64,000 bases of DNA from an uncultured Ruminiclostridium sp. GTDB taxonomy: Bacteria > Bacillota > Clostridia > Oscillospirales > Ruminococcaceae. This document shows, one piece after another, positions 1-7,548 of this stretch. Within the stretch, counting starts at the first letter, position 1. The number at the start of each line of letters is the position of its first letter. A program made the position numbers and the translations under genes. The stretch covers positions 124,001-188,000 of the forward strand of contig CALXIO010000001.1 of the NCBI GenBank assembly GCA_944388385.1, read 5' to 3'. A model generated the notes under the pieces. That model was not told the origin of the DNA. It saw only the letters and a list, made by a program, of their open reading frames with translations, and did no database searches.

Positions 1-377
1 TGGCCCGTGAAATAAATACCCGTGCGGCAAAATGCGGCAGGGTAATGGATATTCTGCTGGAGATAAACATAGGGCAGGAGGAAAGCAAAAGCGGACTTTT
101 GGCCGGGGGGTTTATCGAAACAGCAAAAATCATTTCCGAAATGGAAAACATACGCATACGGGGACTTATGTGTATACCCCCTGTGGGGTCAGATGAAAGC
201 TACTTTGCCAAAATGCAGGAGCTTTATGAAAACGGCAGGGCGAATTATTCCTTTTTAAAGGATATGGACACCTTGTCTATGGGGATGTCGGGAGACTATG
301 AGTCGGCTATAAAATACGGCTCCACCATTATCCGTATAGGCAGCGGCCTTTTCGGATACAGGAATTATTCTATTTAA
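1..377 (+). CDS. yggS: YggS/PLPBP family PLP homeostasis protein, 3' part
   Basis: This is the C-terminal part of a pyridoxal-phosphate-binding protein of the YggS/YlmE/PROSC family, which buffers cellular PLP and has no known catalytic activity. The frame is open from base 3, so the gene begins outside the window. The visible part has the family landmarks: a VNIG-like strand (INIGQEESKSG), a GLMCIPP segment, LSMGMSGDYESAI, and the terminal RIGSGLFG phosphate-binding stretch. In Firmicutes this gene sits directly before sepF, as it does here with a 22-bp gap. The methionine at 45 is internal and is not the start. The identification is firm. Confidence 0.93.
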   Translation, partial: AREINTRAAKCGRVMDILLEINIGQEESKSGLLAGGFIETAKIISEMENIRIRGLMCIPPVGSDESYFAKMQELYENGRANYSFLKDMDTLSMGMSGDYESAIKYGSTIIRIGSGLFGYRNYSI

Positions 378-399
378 CTAAACTACGGAGGACTAAAAG

Positions 400-855
400 A
401 TGAGTGCATTTGAAGGACTTAAGAACAAGGTAAGCAGCTGGCGTGGTGCAGATGAGGAAGATTTTGAGAGCGTTCAGAGCGATAACTATGAACAGCCCAT
501 GGTATCAAGATCCCAGTCTTCTGATTCCAGCAGTAAGGTTTTCACCTGCAGTGCAAGTACAATGCTTCACATTGTTGTAAAGAAGCCCAAGAAGTACACA
601 GATGCTTCTGAGATAATCGACCTTTACAGAACAAAGAAGTCTGTAATTATTATGCTTAAGGACACAAACAAGGATACAGCTTATCGTATCATTGACTTTA
701 TCGGCGGCGCTAGCTATATGTCTGACGGTAACTTTAAGAGAATAGGCGAATCCACCTTTGTACTTTCTCCCTACAATGTTGATATTTCCGGTGAGATTAT
801 CGACCAGGTAGGCGACGAAATTTCAAGAGAAGATATTTACGACAGCCTTGGATAA
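400..855 (+). CDS. sepF: Cell division protein SepF
   Basis: SepF is a cytoplasmic membrane-associated protein that bundles FtsZ filaments and tethers the Z-ring in Gram-positive bacteria. The 151-residue length is typical. There is a short amphipathic N-terminus (MSAFEGLKNKVSSW), a polar linker to about residue 55, and the SepF core at about 58-140 with the DASEIIDLYRTKKSVII and RIIDFIGGASY segments. A Shine-Dalgarno sequence, GGAGG, precedes the ATG. It lies between yggS and ylmH in the conserved division cluster and overlaps the ylmH start by 8 bp, so co-translation is likely. Confidence 0.95.
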   Translation: MSAFEGLKNKVSSWRGADEEDFESVQSDNYEQPMVSRSQSSDSSSKVFTCSASTMLHIVVKKPKKYTDASEIIDLYRTKKSVIIMLKDTNKDTAYRIIDFIGGASYMSDGNFKRIGESTFVLSPYNVDISGEIIDQVGDEISREDIYDSLG

Positions 856-1615
856 TCAATCTGAAAACAAGCTTTCCGCCAAAATAATGTCAGCGGCGGC
901 GGATTGTTACAGCCGCAGCAGACCCTATTTCACACGATTTTTAACTCCTGCCGAGCAGGCACAGATTAAAAAACTGTGTCTGCCGTCAGGTGTTTTTGGT
1001 GTGTTTTACGGCGGAGATAAAAATACCGAGCCGGACAGGTGCTGTTTTGGTATTATACCGAATGATTTCGGGCTTGACGAAAACACAGCCACCGGGCTTT
1101 TTGAAATTAAAACAGTATGCTTTAAGTACAGGTTATGTGATGAGCTGTCCCACAGGGATATATTAGGCTCACTTATGGCGCTTGGAATAGAGCGTGATAC
1201 AATAGGGGATATATATGTAATGAAGGGCATGGCGGTAGTATATGCCGCCGAAAAGATGGCGGACTATATAGCCGGCAATATAACTAAAATCGGAAAGGTT
1301 GGAGTAACGGCTGTTACAGATGCTGATTTTACCCTGCCGAAAAGACAGTATGAGGAGATATTTTCCTCGGTTGCGTCATTAAGGCTTGACAATGTGGTAA
1401 AGAGTGTGGCAGGCTGTTCAAGGGGGAATGCGGTTGAAAGGCTTATTCGTCCGGGGCTTGTTACTCTTAATTCTATAACATCTGACGATCCTTCAAAAAC
1501 GGTAAATGAGGGGGATGTCATAAGCGTGAGAGGAAAGGGGAAATTTCTGCTTTATCACATAGGAGATACAGGCAGGAAGGGAAATATTCATATCACGATT
1601 AAAAAATACATTTAA
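848..1615 (+). CDS. ylmH: YlmH family S4-domain RNA-binding protein
   Basis: This is a 255-residue protein of the YlmH family, encoded next to sepF and divIVA in Gram-positive genomes. The S4 RNA-binding domain is C-terminal, about residues 180-250, with VASLRLDNVVKSVAGCSR, AVERLIRPGLVTLN and GDVISVRGKGKFLL. The N-terminal part carries the family's FYGGDKNTEPDR-type segment. Family knowledge links it to stalled-ribosome or tRNA handling and to normal septum placement. The start is a TTG that overlaps the end of sepF by 8 bp; no ATG lies near the family N-terminus. Confidence 0.9.
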   Translation: MDNQSENKLSAKIMSAAADCYSRSRPYFTRFLTPAEQAQIKKLCLPSGVFGVFYGGDKNTEPDRCCFGIIPNDFGLDENTATGLFEIKTVCFKYRLCDELSHRDILGSLMALGIERDTIGDIYVMKGMAVVYAAEKMADYIAGNITKIGKVGVTAVTDADFTLPKRQYEEIFSSVASLRLDNVVKSVAGCSRGNAVERLIRPGLVTLNSITSDDPSKTVNEGDVISVRGKGKFLLYHIGDTGRKGNIHITIKKYI

Positions 1616-1634
1616 TACATAGGAGGGTTTTACC

Positions 1635-2837
1635 GTGAACGCAAAGGAAATAGTTTCAAAAACCTTTGAAAAGGCTAAAAAGGGCGGTTATGTAGTTGAG
1701 GATGTTGACGAATTTTTAAGAGATGTATCTGTAAGCTACAAGCAGCTTGAAAATGAAAACAAGGAGCTGGAGGAGAAGCTTGGCATCCTTGCTGACAAGA
1801 TCAAGGAATACAAAAGCGACGAGGATGCACTTCGTGATGCTTTACTTGTTGCCCAGAAGAATGCTATCAAGATAGTGACTGAAGCTAAGCAGCAGGCTGA
1901 GGAAATATTGAACAATGCCAATGAAGAGGCAACAAATACAATAAACGATGCCAATGCTAAGGCAGAAAAGACTATAAATGATGCTGATGCACTTTCTGCC
2001 AAGCATGCAGAAACCTCACAGCAGAAGCTTGATGAAGCCACAGCAAAGGCAAAGCAGATTATTGCAGATGCACAGGCACATTCAGATAAGATGATAAAGG
2101 ATGCTACTGACGAAAGCGAGCGTATCCATAAGGAAATGATACAGCGCACCGAAAGAGAGCAGATTGTCCTTGACAGAGTTCATAAGGAATCAAATGACTA
2201 TATCACAAAGCTCATTACAGTATACAATGCACAGATTGAATATATCAAGAAAATTCCTGTACAGACTGAAAATGAGTTTATCATTGATACAGCAAAGAAG
2301 GTAGCTGAAAGAAAGCCCGAGGAAAGCGCATTTTATAAGGCTCCCGTTGAGAAAAAGCCTGAGCCTGCGCCTGCACCTGCTCCCGAGCCCGAGTCCGAGG
2401 CAGTAGAAGAGGCAGCAGAAGAAGTAGCTGAAGTAACAGAGGAAGCAGTTACAGAAGCTGATATAGAAGAAGTAACTGACGAAACTGTTGCAGAAGCAGT
2501 TGCTGAGGCTGTTGCAGAAGCAGTTACAGAAGAAGCAAATGAAGAAGATGTTGCCGAAGAAGAAAAGGAAGCTGCTCCTGCGGTGGCTAAGGTTTCCGGC
2601 GCTACCCTTACAGCAGAGGAGGGCATGGAGCTTTACAAGAAAATAGAGGCTGCTGCCGCAGAAAAGGAAAACAAGGCTCATGCCGTATCCGCAGAGGAGG
2701 ATGTTCCTTCATATGTGGATGATGAGGAGCCTGCTTATGCAACAAGTCCTCTTGATGCCACTGCACCCTTTAAGGCAATAAAGCACAGCCCCACCGGTTC
2801 AAAGCTTTTCTCCCTTGGAGAGGACAAAAAGAACTAA
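1635..2837 (+). CDS. divIVA: DivIVA family cell division / polarity protein with long acidic tail
   Basis: DivIVA proteins bind negatively curved membrane at septa and poles and recruit division or wall-growth factors. The N-terminal lipid-binding domain is at about residues 1-50 (FEKAKKGGYVVEDVDEFL). Next comes a coiled coil at about 35-195 with an Ala/Asp/Lys heptad-like pattern (repeated INDA, EATAKAKQII). From about residue 225 to 330 the chain is a low-complexity Pro/Ala/Glu/Val tail with repeated EAVAEAV units. At 400 residues it is much longer than the roughly 165 residues of B. subtilis DivIVA, mostly because of this tail. The start is GTG with AGGAGGG 8 bp upstream. The low-complexity tract gives false antisense open frames. 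Confidence 0.92.
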   Translation: MNAKEIVSKTFEKAKKGGYVVEDVDEFLRDVSVSYKQLENENKELEEKLGILADKIKEYKSDEDALRDALLVAQKNAIKIVTEAKQQAEEILNNANEEATNTINDANAKAEKTINDADALSAKHAETSQQKLDEATAKAKQIIADAQAHSDKMIKDATDESERIHKEMIQRTEREQIVLDRVHKESNDYITKLITVYNAQIEYIKKIPVQTENEFIIDTAKKVAERKPEESAFYKAPVEKKPEPAPAPAPEPESEAVEEAAEEVAEVTEEAVTEADIEEVTDETVAEAVAEAVAEAVTEEANEEDVAEEEKEAAPAVAKVSGATLTAEEGMELYKKIEAAAAEKENKAHAVSAEEDVPSYVDDEEPAYATSPLDATAPFKAIKHSPTGSKLFSLGEDKKN

Positions 2838-2875
2838 AGAGATAAAACAGGATAACAATCTGAAAGGATATAAAC

Positions 2876-3400
2876 ATGGTATATATAGCACTTGCGGTAG
2901 CCGCAGGTCTTATAGGTCTTGATCAGCTTACAAAGTTTCTCATAGACAGCAATATGAGGGTACATGAATCCTTTCCGGTAATAGCAATAGGAGATCAGCA
3001 TATACTGAATATCACCTATGAGCAGAACACCGGGGCGGCATTCAGTATTCTTGAGGGCAAGCAGTTTTTACTTATAATAGCCACCACCCTCATTATTGCC
3101 GCTGTGCTGTGGGCTTTACTTTCAAAGAGGGTAAAGAAAACCCCCTATATATGGGCTATGTCCCTTATAGTTGCAGGAGGCATAGGAAATCTTATTGACC
3201 GTATAGCAAGGGGCTTTGTGGTTGACTTTATAGATGTAAAGATTATAAATTTCGCCGTATTTAATGTGGCGGATATATGTGCCGTTGTGGGCGCAATAGC
3301 ATTTCTCTTGTTTGTCATTGTGGATGAGATAAAGGAAAGCAAGGCAAAAAAAGAGAATGAAGTCTCCGCTGAGGAGGAAATGACAATTACCGATAAATAA
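2876..3400 (+). CDS. lspA: Lipoprotein signal peptidase II
   Basis: LspA is an integral membrane aspartic protease that removes the signal peptide of prolipoproteins after lipidation. The 174-residue protein shows four hydrophobic segments, at about 3-20, 62-82, 92-107 and 128-150. It also has the family motifs NTGAAFSIL (51-59), GGIGNLIDR (101-109), VVDFID (115-120) and FNVADI (129-134). By alignment to the family, the catalytic aspartates should be D117 and D133. A charged tail of about 24 residues (KAKKENEVSAEEE) is extra. The gene lies between divIVA and rluD, as in many Clostridia. Confidence 0.96.
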   Translation: MVYIALAVAAGLIGLDQLTKFLIDSNMRVHESFPVIAIGDQHILNITYEQNTGAAFSILEGKQFLLIIATTLIIAAVLWALLSKRVKKTPYIWAMSLIVAGGIGNLIDRIARGFVVDFIDVKIINFAVFNVADICAVVGAIAFLLFVIVDEIKESKAKKENEVSAEEEMTITDK

Positions 3401-3424
3401 AAGATACCGCAGGGGGTGTTTATC

Positions 3425-4333
3425 ATGCTTTACGAGTATATTTGCAATGCCGAGGGCTTGCGGATAGACAAGTTTTTAGCCGACACCGACTGCGGTCTTT
3501 CGCGTAATGGGGTAGTTTCTGCCATAGAAAAGGGAGAATGCCTTGTAAATGACAAGCCTTGTAAGAAGAGCACAAGGCTTAAAGAGGGGGACAAAGTCAC
3601 AGTCATAGTAAATGACCCGGTGGAAATTGATATTCTCCCTCAGAATATCCCTCTTGATATAGTTTATGAGGATGAGGATTTACTGGTGGTAAATAAGCCT
3701 AAGGGAATGGTGGTACATCCTGCCCCGGGGCATTATGATAATACCCTTGTAAATGCCCTTATGTATCATTGTAAGGACAGCTTGTCCGGGATAAACGGGG
3801 TACTTCGCCCGGGAATAGTTCACAGAATAGACAGGGATACCTCAGGACTTCTTATTGTGGCTAAGAATGACAATACCCATAGGGTATTGGCAGAGCAGAT
3901 ACAGGTACATAGCTTTACAAGGGAATATATGGCGGTTGTAAACGGTGTAATAAAGGAAAACGGAGTTGTTAATGCCCCCATAGGCAGACACAAAACCGAC
4001 AGAAAGAAAATGTGCGTTACCGACCTTAATTCAAAGGAGGCGGTGACCCATTATTATGTGGAGCAAGGCTATAAGGCGAATACTCTTTTAAGGCTCAGAC
4101 TTGAAACCGGAAGAACCCACCAGATAAGGGTACATATGGCATATATAGGCCATCCGGTAACGGGGGATGAGGTTTACGGAAACGGCAGTCCCAAGTGGCT
4201 TATGGGACAATGCCTTCATGCAAAGAAAATAGGCTTTATACACCCAAACGGGCAGTATATGGAGTTTGACAGCAGTTTGCCGGACTATTTCCAAAGGCTT
4301 TTAAAGAGTATAGAAAATCAAAGGACAGACTGA
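3425..4333 (+). CDS. rluD: RluD family 23S rRNA pseudouridine synthase
   Basis: This enzyme converts uridine to pseudouridine in structured RNA, most likely 23S rRNA. An S4 RNA-binding domain covers about residues 10-70. The catalytic RluA-type domain follows, with VVNKPKGMVVHP (88-99), HRIDRDTSGL with catalytic Asp136, and the RTHQIRVHMAYIGHP segment near the C-terminus. I chose the ATG at 3425, which has an AGGGGG Shine-Dalgarno 8 bp upstream. An in-frame GTG at 3416 lies inside that Shine-Dalgarno. B. subtilis YlyB is the equivalent gene next to lspA. The exact target uridine cannot be read from sequence. Confidence 0.93.
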   Translation: MLYEYICNAEGLRIDKFLADTDCGLSRNGVVSAIEKGECLVNDKPCKKSTRLKEGDKVTVIVNDPVEIDILPQNIPLDIVYEDEDLLVVNKPKGMVVHPAPGHYDNTLVNALMYHCKDSLSGINGVLRPGIVHRIDRDTSGLLIVAKNDNTHRVLAEQIQVHSFTREYMAVVNGVIKENGVVNAPIGRHKTDRKKMCVTDLNSKEAVTHYYVEQGYKANTLLRLRLETGRTHQIRVHMAYIGHPVTGDEVYGNGSPKWLMGQCLHAKKIGFIHPNGQYMEFDSSLPDYFQRLLKSIENQRTD

Positions 4334-4334
4334 A

Positions 4335-5138
4335 ATGGATTTTAAAAATGTGATAATAATGAGTGACCTTGACGGCACTCTTTTAAATGATAAAAAGGAA
4401 ATATCCAAAAGGGATATGGACTCAATAAACCGTTTTTGCGATAACGGAGGACTTTTCACCATAGCCACCGGCAGAGGATATTCCATGGCAAAGCCGGTAG
4501 CGGAAAAGCTGGGTCTTCGTATGCCGGCGGTAATTTTCAACGGTGCGGCGGTATATGACTTTAAGACTGAGGAATTTTTATGGCAGAGTGAGGTTACAAA
4601 AAGGGCAAGGGAATATGTGAAGAATGTAATAGAGCATTTCCCGGATATTGGTATAGAGGTACTGCATAAGCATTCGGTATATGTTCCGGCACTTAATGAA
4701 ATTGAGCAGGAGCATATGGATATGGAAAATGTAAAGGGTGCATTATGCAGTCTTGATGATATACCGGAAGGGGGCTGGCTTAAGGTACTTTTTGCATATC
4801 CTGCGGAAAAAATGAATGAGTTGAGGCAATATGTAGATAAATATTGCTCAGAGGGAACAAACCCGGTGCTTTCCGCCCCCATATTCTATGAGCTTTTGCC
4901 GAAAGGGGTAAGCAAGGCCTACGGCTATAAAAAGCTGCTGGAGGTAACAGATAACACCCACCGATTTACTGTGGCGGCAGGGGATTATCCGAACGATGCG
5001 GAAATGGTTGCCACGGCGGATTTAGGCATAGCTGTATCAAATGCCCATGATGAAGTAAAGAAGGCGGCAAAGCTGATAATCGGCTCAAACAATGAGGATC
5101 CTATGACACATATAATAGAGTACATAGAGAGATTGTAA
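4335..5138 (+). CDS. Cof-type HAD-superfamily hydrolase
   Basis: This is a 267-residue soluble phosphatase of the Cof subfamily (HAD, type IIB cap). The nucleophile motif is DLDGT at residues 11-15, followed by a FTIATGRGYSMAKP motif II region, a C-terminal Lys in GVSKAYGYKKLL, and the motif IV region AAGDYPNDAEMVATADLGIAVSNA. Family members dephosphorylate sugar phosphates, PLP or FMN; the substrate cannot be assigned here. The gene starts 1 bp after the rluD stop, so it is probably the last gene of the preceding operon. Confidence 0.88.
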   Translation: MDFKNVIIMSDLDGTLLNDKKEISKRDMDSINRFCDNGGLFTIATGRGYSMAKPVAEKLGLRMPAVIFNGAAVYDFKTEEFLWQSEVTKRAREYVKNVIEHFPDIGIEVLHKHSVYVPALNEIEQEHMDMENVKGALCSLDDIPEGGWLKVLFAYPAEKMNELRQYVDKYCSEGTNPVLSAPIFYELLPKGVSKAYGYKKLLEVTDNTHRFTVAAGDYPNDAEMVATADLGIAVSNAHDEVKKAAKLIIGSNNEDPMTHIIEYIERL

Positions 5139-5165
5139 TTTTTATAAGAAAATCTTATTAAAGCC

Positions 5166-5194
5166 TTGACTTTACAAGGCACAAAGGATATAAT
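5166..5194 (+). promoter_or_regulatory. Sigma-A promoter of the transketolase operon
   Basis: TTGACT (5166-5171) and TATAAT (5189-5194) are separated by 17 bp, giving a leader of about 50 nt before the ATG at 5249. A small TTACC/GGTAA hairpin lies in that leader. Confidence 0.8.
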
Positions 5195-5248
5195 TATACA
5201 AGGAAAACGATTACCGCAAGGTAAATGATGTAAGGAAAGGAAAATAAA

Positions 5249-6091
5249 ATGGACGCAATGATTAAAAAGCAGCTTGAAGTAACTGCTACCAAGGTCAGAA
5301 TGGGAATAATCGAGGGCGTGTATAATGCTAAGTCCGGACATCCCGGCGGCTCACTCTCAATAGCCGATACTCTGACATATCTTTATTTTGCAAAGATGAA
5401 TGTAGATCCTGAAAATCCCCTGTGGGCAGAACGTGACAGACTTGTTTTATCCAAGGGTCACACAGCACCTGCACTTTATTCAGTGCTTGCAAACAGAGGC
5501 TTTTTCCCTGTGGAGGAGCTTAAGACATTGCGACACATAGGCTCAAGACTTCAGGGACATCCTGTATATAAGAAGGTACCCGGTGTTGATATGACCACCG
5601 GTTCATTAGGCCAGGGTATTTCCGCCGCCTGCGGTATGGCATTATCCGGCAAGATTTCTAATGACTCATATAAGGTATATGCTGTTTTAGGTGACGGCGA
5701 AATCCAGGAGGGTCAGGTATGGGAAGCATTTATGTTTGCGGCTCATTATCAGCTTGACAATCTTGTGGCAGTTATCGATAACAACGGCTTACAGATAGAC
5801 GGCAGGGTAAAGGATGTTATGTCACCCTACCCCATTGACGAAAAGCTCAAGGCATTCGGTTGGCACGTTATTTTAATGGACGGACATGATTTTGAAGCCA
5901 TTGAAAAGGCATTTGACGAGGCTGAAAAGATTTCCGGAAAGCCGGTTGCAATTATTCAGAAGAGCATAAAGGGTAAAGGCGTTTCCTTTATGGAGGACAA
6001 CGTATCATGGCACGGTGCAGCCCCCAACGAGGAGCAGTACAACACAGCTATGCAAGAGCTTAAGGCACATTTAGCCCAGCTTGAAAAGTAA
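5249..6091 (+). CDS. Transketolase, N-terminal (TPP-binding) subunit
   Basis: This is the first half of a two-gene transketolase, which transfers two-carbon ketol units in the non-oxidative pentose phosphate pathway. The 280-residue chain has the Pyr/PP-type ThDP domain signature GDGEIQEGQVWEAFMFAAHY and later VIDNNGLQIDG. It also has LVLSKGHTAPALY and GSLGQGISAACGMA, typical of the N-terminal subunit. The partner subunit starts 18 bp downstream. Split transketolases are common in Clostridia and archaea. It probably supplies erythrose-4-phosphate and pentoses in a lineage that may lack the oxidative branch (inference). Confidence 0.94.
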   Translation: MDAMIKKQLEVTATKVRMGIIEGVYNAKSGHPGGSLSIADTLTYLYFAKMNVDPENPLWAERDRLVLSKGHTAPALYSVLANRGFFPVEELKTLRHIGSRLQGHPVYKKVPGVDMTTGSLGQGISAACGMALSGKISNDSYKVYAVLGDGEIQEGQVWEAFMFAAHYQLDNLVAVIDNNGLQIDGRVKDVMSPYPIDEKLKAFGWHVILMDGHDFEAIEKAFDEAEKISGKPVAIIQKSIKGKGVSFMEDNVSWHGAAPNEEQYNTAMQELKAHLAQLEK

Positions 6092-6109
6092 GAGAAAGGA
6101 GTCCTTATA

Positions 6110-7045
6110 ATGGAAAAGAAAGCAACCCGTGAAAGCTACGGCGAGGCTCTTGTACAGCTTGCCGAAAAGAGAAGCGATTTAGTAGTTCTTGATGCGGACC
6201 TTGCGGCCGCAACAAAGACAGGTATATTTAAGAAGGCTTATCCCGACCGCTTTTTTGACTGCGGTATTGCAGAGGCAAATATGATGGGTGTAGCGGCAGG
6301 TATTGCCACAACAGGAAAGCTCGTATTTGCCAGCACCTTTGCTATGTTTGCGGCAGGAAGAGCCTATGAAATTATCCGTAACAGCATAGGTTACCCCCAC
6401 CTTAATGTAAAGATAGGCGCTACCCATGCAGGTATTTCTGTAGGTGAGGACGGCGCTACCCACCAGTGCAACGAGGATATTGCCCTTATGAGAACTATCC
6501 CCGGAATGACTGTTATCAATCCTGCTGATGATGTGGAGGCTAAGGCGGCTGTTATGGCTATGGCTGATTTTGAGGGTCCCACATATATGAGATTCGGCAG
6601 ACTTGCAGCCCCCATTTTTAATGACAAGGATACCTATAAGTTTGAGCTTGGCAAGGGTGTTACTCTCCGTGATGGCGATGATGTTACCATTGTAGCAACA
6701 GGACTTATGGTGGCTGAGGCACTTACAGCGGCTGATACCCTTCGCAGTGAGGGTGTAAATGCCCGTGTTATCAATATCCATACAATAAAGCCCATTGACA
6801 GGGATATTATAATCAAGGCGGCAAAGGAAACCGGCAGAATAGTTACCGTTGAGGAGCACAGTATTATAGGCGGCCTTGGAAGTGCTGTTTGTGATGTGGT
6901 TTGTGAGGCTTGCCCCGTTCCTGTTACAAAGATAGGTGTTATGGATACCTTCGGTCATTCAGGTCCTGCTCCTAAGTTACTTGAGGAATTCGGTCTTTGT
7001 GCTGAAAATATTATCAATGTTACAAAGAAGTTTATAGGAAAATAA
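6110..7045 (+). CDS. Transketolase, C-terminal subunit
   Basis: This is the second half of the split transketolase (311 residues). It carries the pyrimidine-binding domain (residues about 1-170; FFDCGIAEANMMGVAAGIA, THAGISVGEDGATHQ) and the C-terminal transketolase domain (about 185-305; VTIVATGLMVAEAL, TVEEHSIIGGLGSAV). The GIAEANM stretch contains the conserved Glu that activates ThDP. A Shine-Dalgarno AAAGGAG precedes the ATG. A strong terminator follows, so the operon ends here. Confidence 0.94.
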   Translation: MEKKATRESYGEALVQLAEKRSDLVVLDADLAAATKTGIFKKAYPDRFFDCGIAEANMMGVAAGIATTGKLVFASTFAMFAAGRAYEIIRNSIGYPHLNVKIGATHAGISVGEDGATHQCNEDIALMRTIPGMTVINPADDVEAKAAVMAMADFEGPTYMRFGRLAAPIFNDKDTYKFELGKGVTLRDGDDVTIVATGLMVAEALTAADTLRSEGVNARVINIHTIKPIDRDIIIKAAKETGRIVTVEEHSIIGGLGSAVCDVVCEACPVPVTKIGVMDTFGHSGPAPKLLEEFGLCAENIINVTKKFIGK

Positions 7046-7052
7046 TTTTTAT

Positions 7053-7078
7053 ACCACCGCTTTTGCGGTGGTTTTTTT
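7053..7078 (+). terminator. Rho-independent terminator after transketolase operon
   Basis: ACCACCGC (7053-7060) pairs with GCGGTGGT (7065-7072) around a TTTT loop and is followed by a T run. Confidence 0.9.
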
Positions 7079-7122
7079 GAACCCTTTTTGAAATTCTGCA
7101 TAGGCTGTAAAGGGGTGATATT

Positions 7123-7353
7123 ATGAAAACACTTCACAGCCTTAAAAAAGGAGAAGCCGGCAGAGTTTGTGAAATATGTGCAACAGGGGATATAAGACGC
7201 AGGCTTATGGATCTGGGAATAGTTAAGGGCACAAAAATCACCTGTGAGCTGTATTCACCCGGGGGAACGCTTCATGCCTACAGGGTACGGGGAGCGCTTA
7301 TAGCACTTCGCAATACAGAGGGAACTGCCATAAGAATAAAAAACTCGGTATAA
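7123..7353 (+). CDS. feoA: FeoA-domain protein
   Basis: This is a 76-residue SH3-like FeoA protein. FeoA proteins assist the FeoB ferrous iron permease, and the same fold occurs in DtxR-type regulators. The sequence shows the fold's features: LKKGEAGRVCEI, a central RRRLMDLGIVKGTKITC segment, then SPGGTLHAYRVRGALIALR. An AAGGGGTGA Shine-Dalgarno sits upstream of the ATG. No feoB is in the window, so this is a stand-alone copy. It is isolated between a terminator and the pyr leader. Confidence 0.85.
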   Translation: MKTLHSLKKGEAGRVCEICATGDIRRRLMDLGIVKGTKITCELYSPGGTLHAYRVRGALIALRNTEGTAIRIKNSV

Positions 7354-7386
7354 TTGCACAAATTTCAAAAAAATTTTACAAATGTA

Positions 7387-7415
7387 TAGACAAAATAAAA
7401 AAAATATAGTATAAT
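7387..7415 (+). promoter_or_regulatory. Promoter of the pyrimidine operon
   Basis: TAGACA (7387-7392), 17 bp, TATAAT (7410-7415). Transcription would start near 7422 and give a leader of about 125 nt before pyrC. Confidence 0.75.
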
Positions 7416-7444
7416 TAAATGACTATGGAAATATGAAAACCAAT

Positions 7445-7531
7445 GGAGGTATTTTGGCTGATATATTTTTCAGATGAAATAGCTCTTGCCATGATTTTTT
7501 CCTTGTCGCTGAAAAAATCATGGCTTTTTTT
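7445..7531 (+). promoter_or_regulatory. pyr leader: candidate attenuator with possible leader peptide
   Basis: The leader holds a strong Shine-Dalgarno-like GGAGGT (7445-7450) and a tiny frame from TTG 7454 to TGA 7477 (MADIFFR). The same frame could start at ATG 7433. A U-rich tract (7466-7470) and a terminator hairpin follow: 14-bp arms 7488-7501 and 7511-7524, 9-nt loop, then T7. A terminator placed between promoter and first gene is the usual arrangement for transcription attenuation. No PyrR-binding consensus was recognised. Confidence 0.6.
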
Positions 7532-7548
7532 AAGATGAGAGGTGCAAA

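Noticed and set aside
2190-2681. Cys/Phe-rich antisense frame in divIVA
   Set aside because: It mirrors the Glu/Ala low-complexity tail of DivIVA.
6179-6958. 259-residue minus-strand frame inside the transketolase C-subunit gene
   Set aside because: It is fully antisense to a clear conserved gene and rich in Cys, His and Tyr as expected of a reverse reading.
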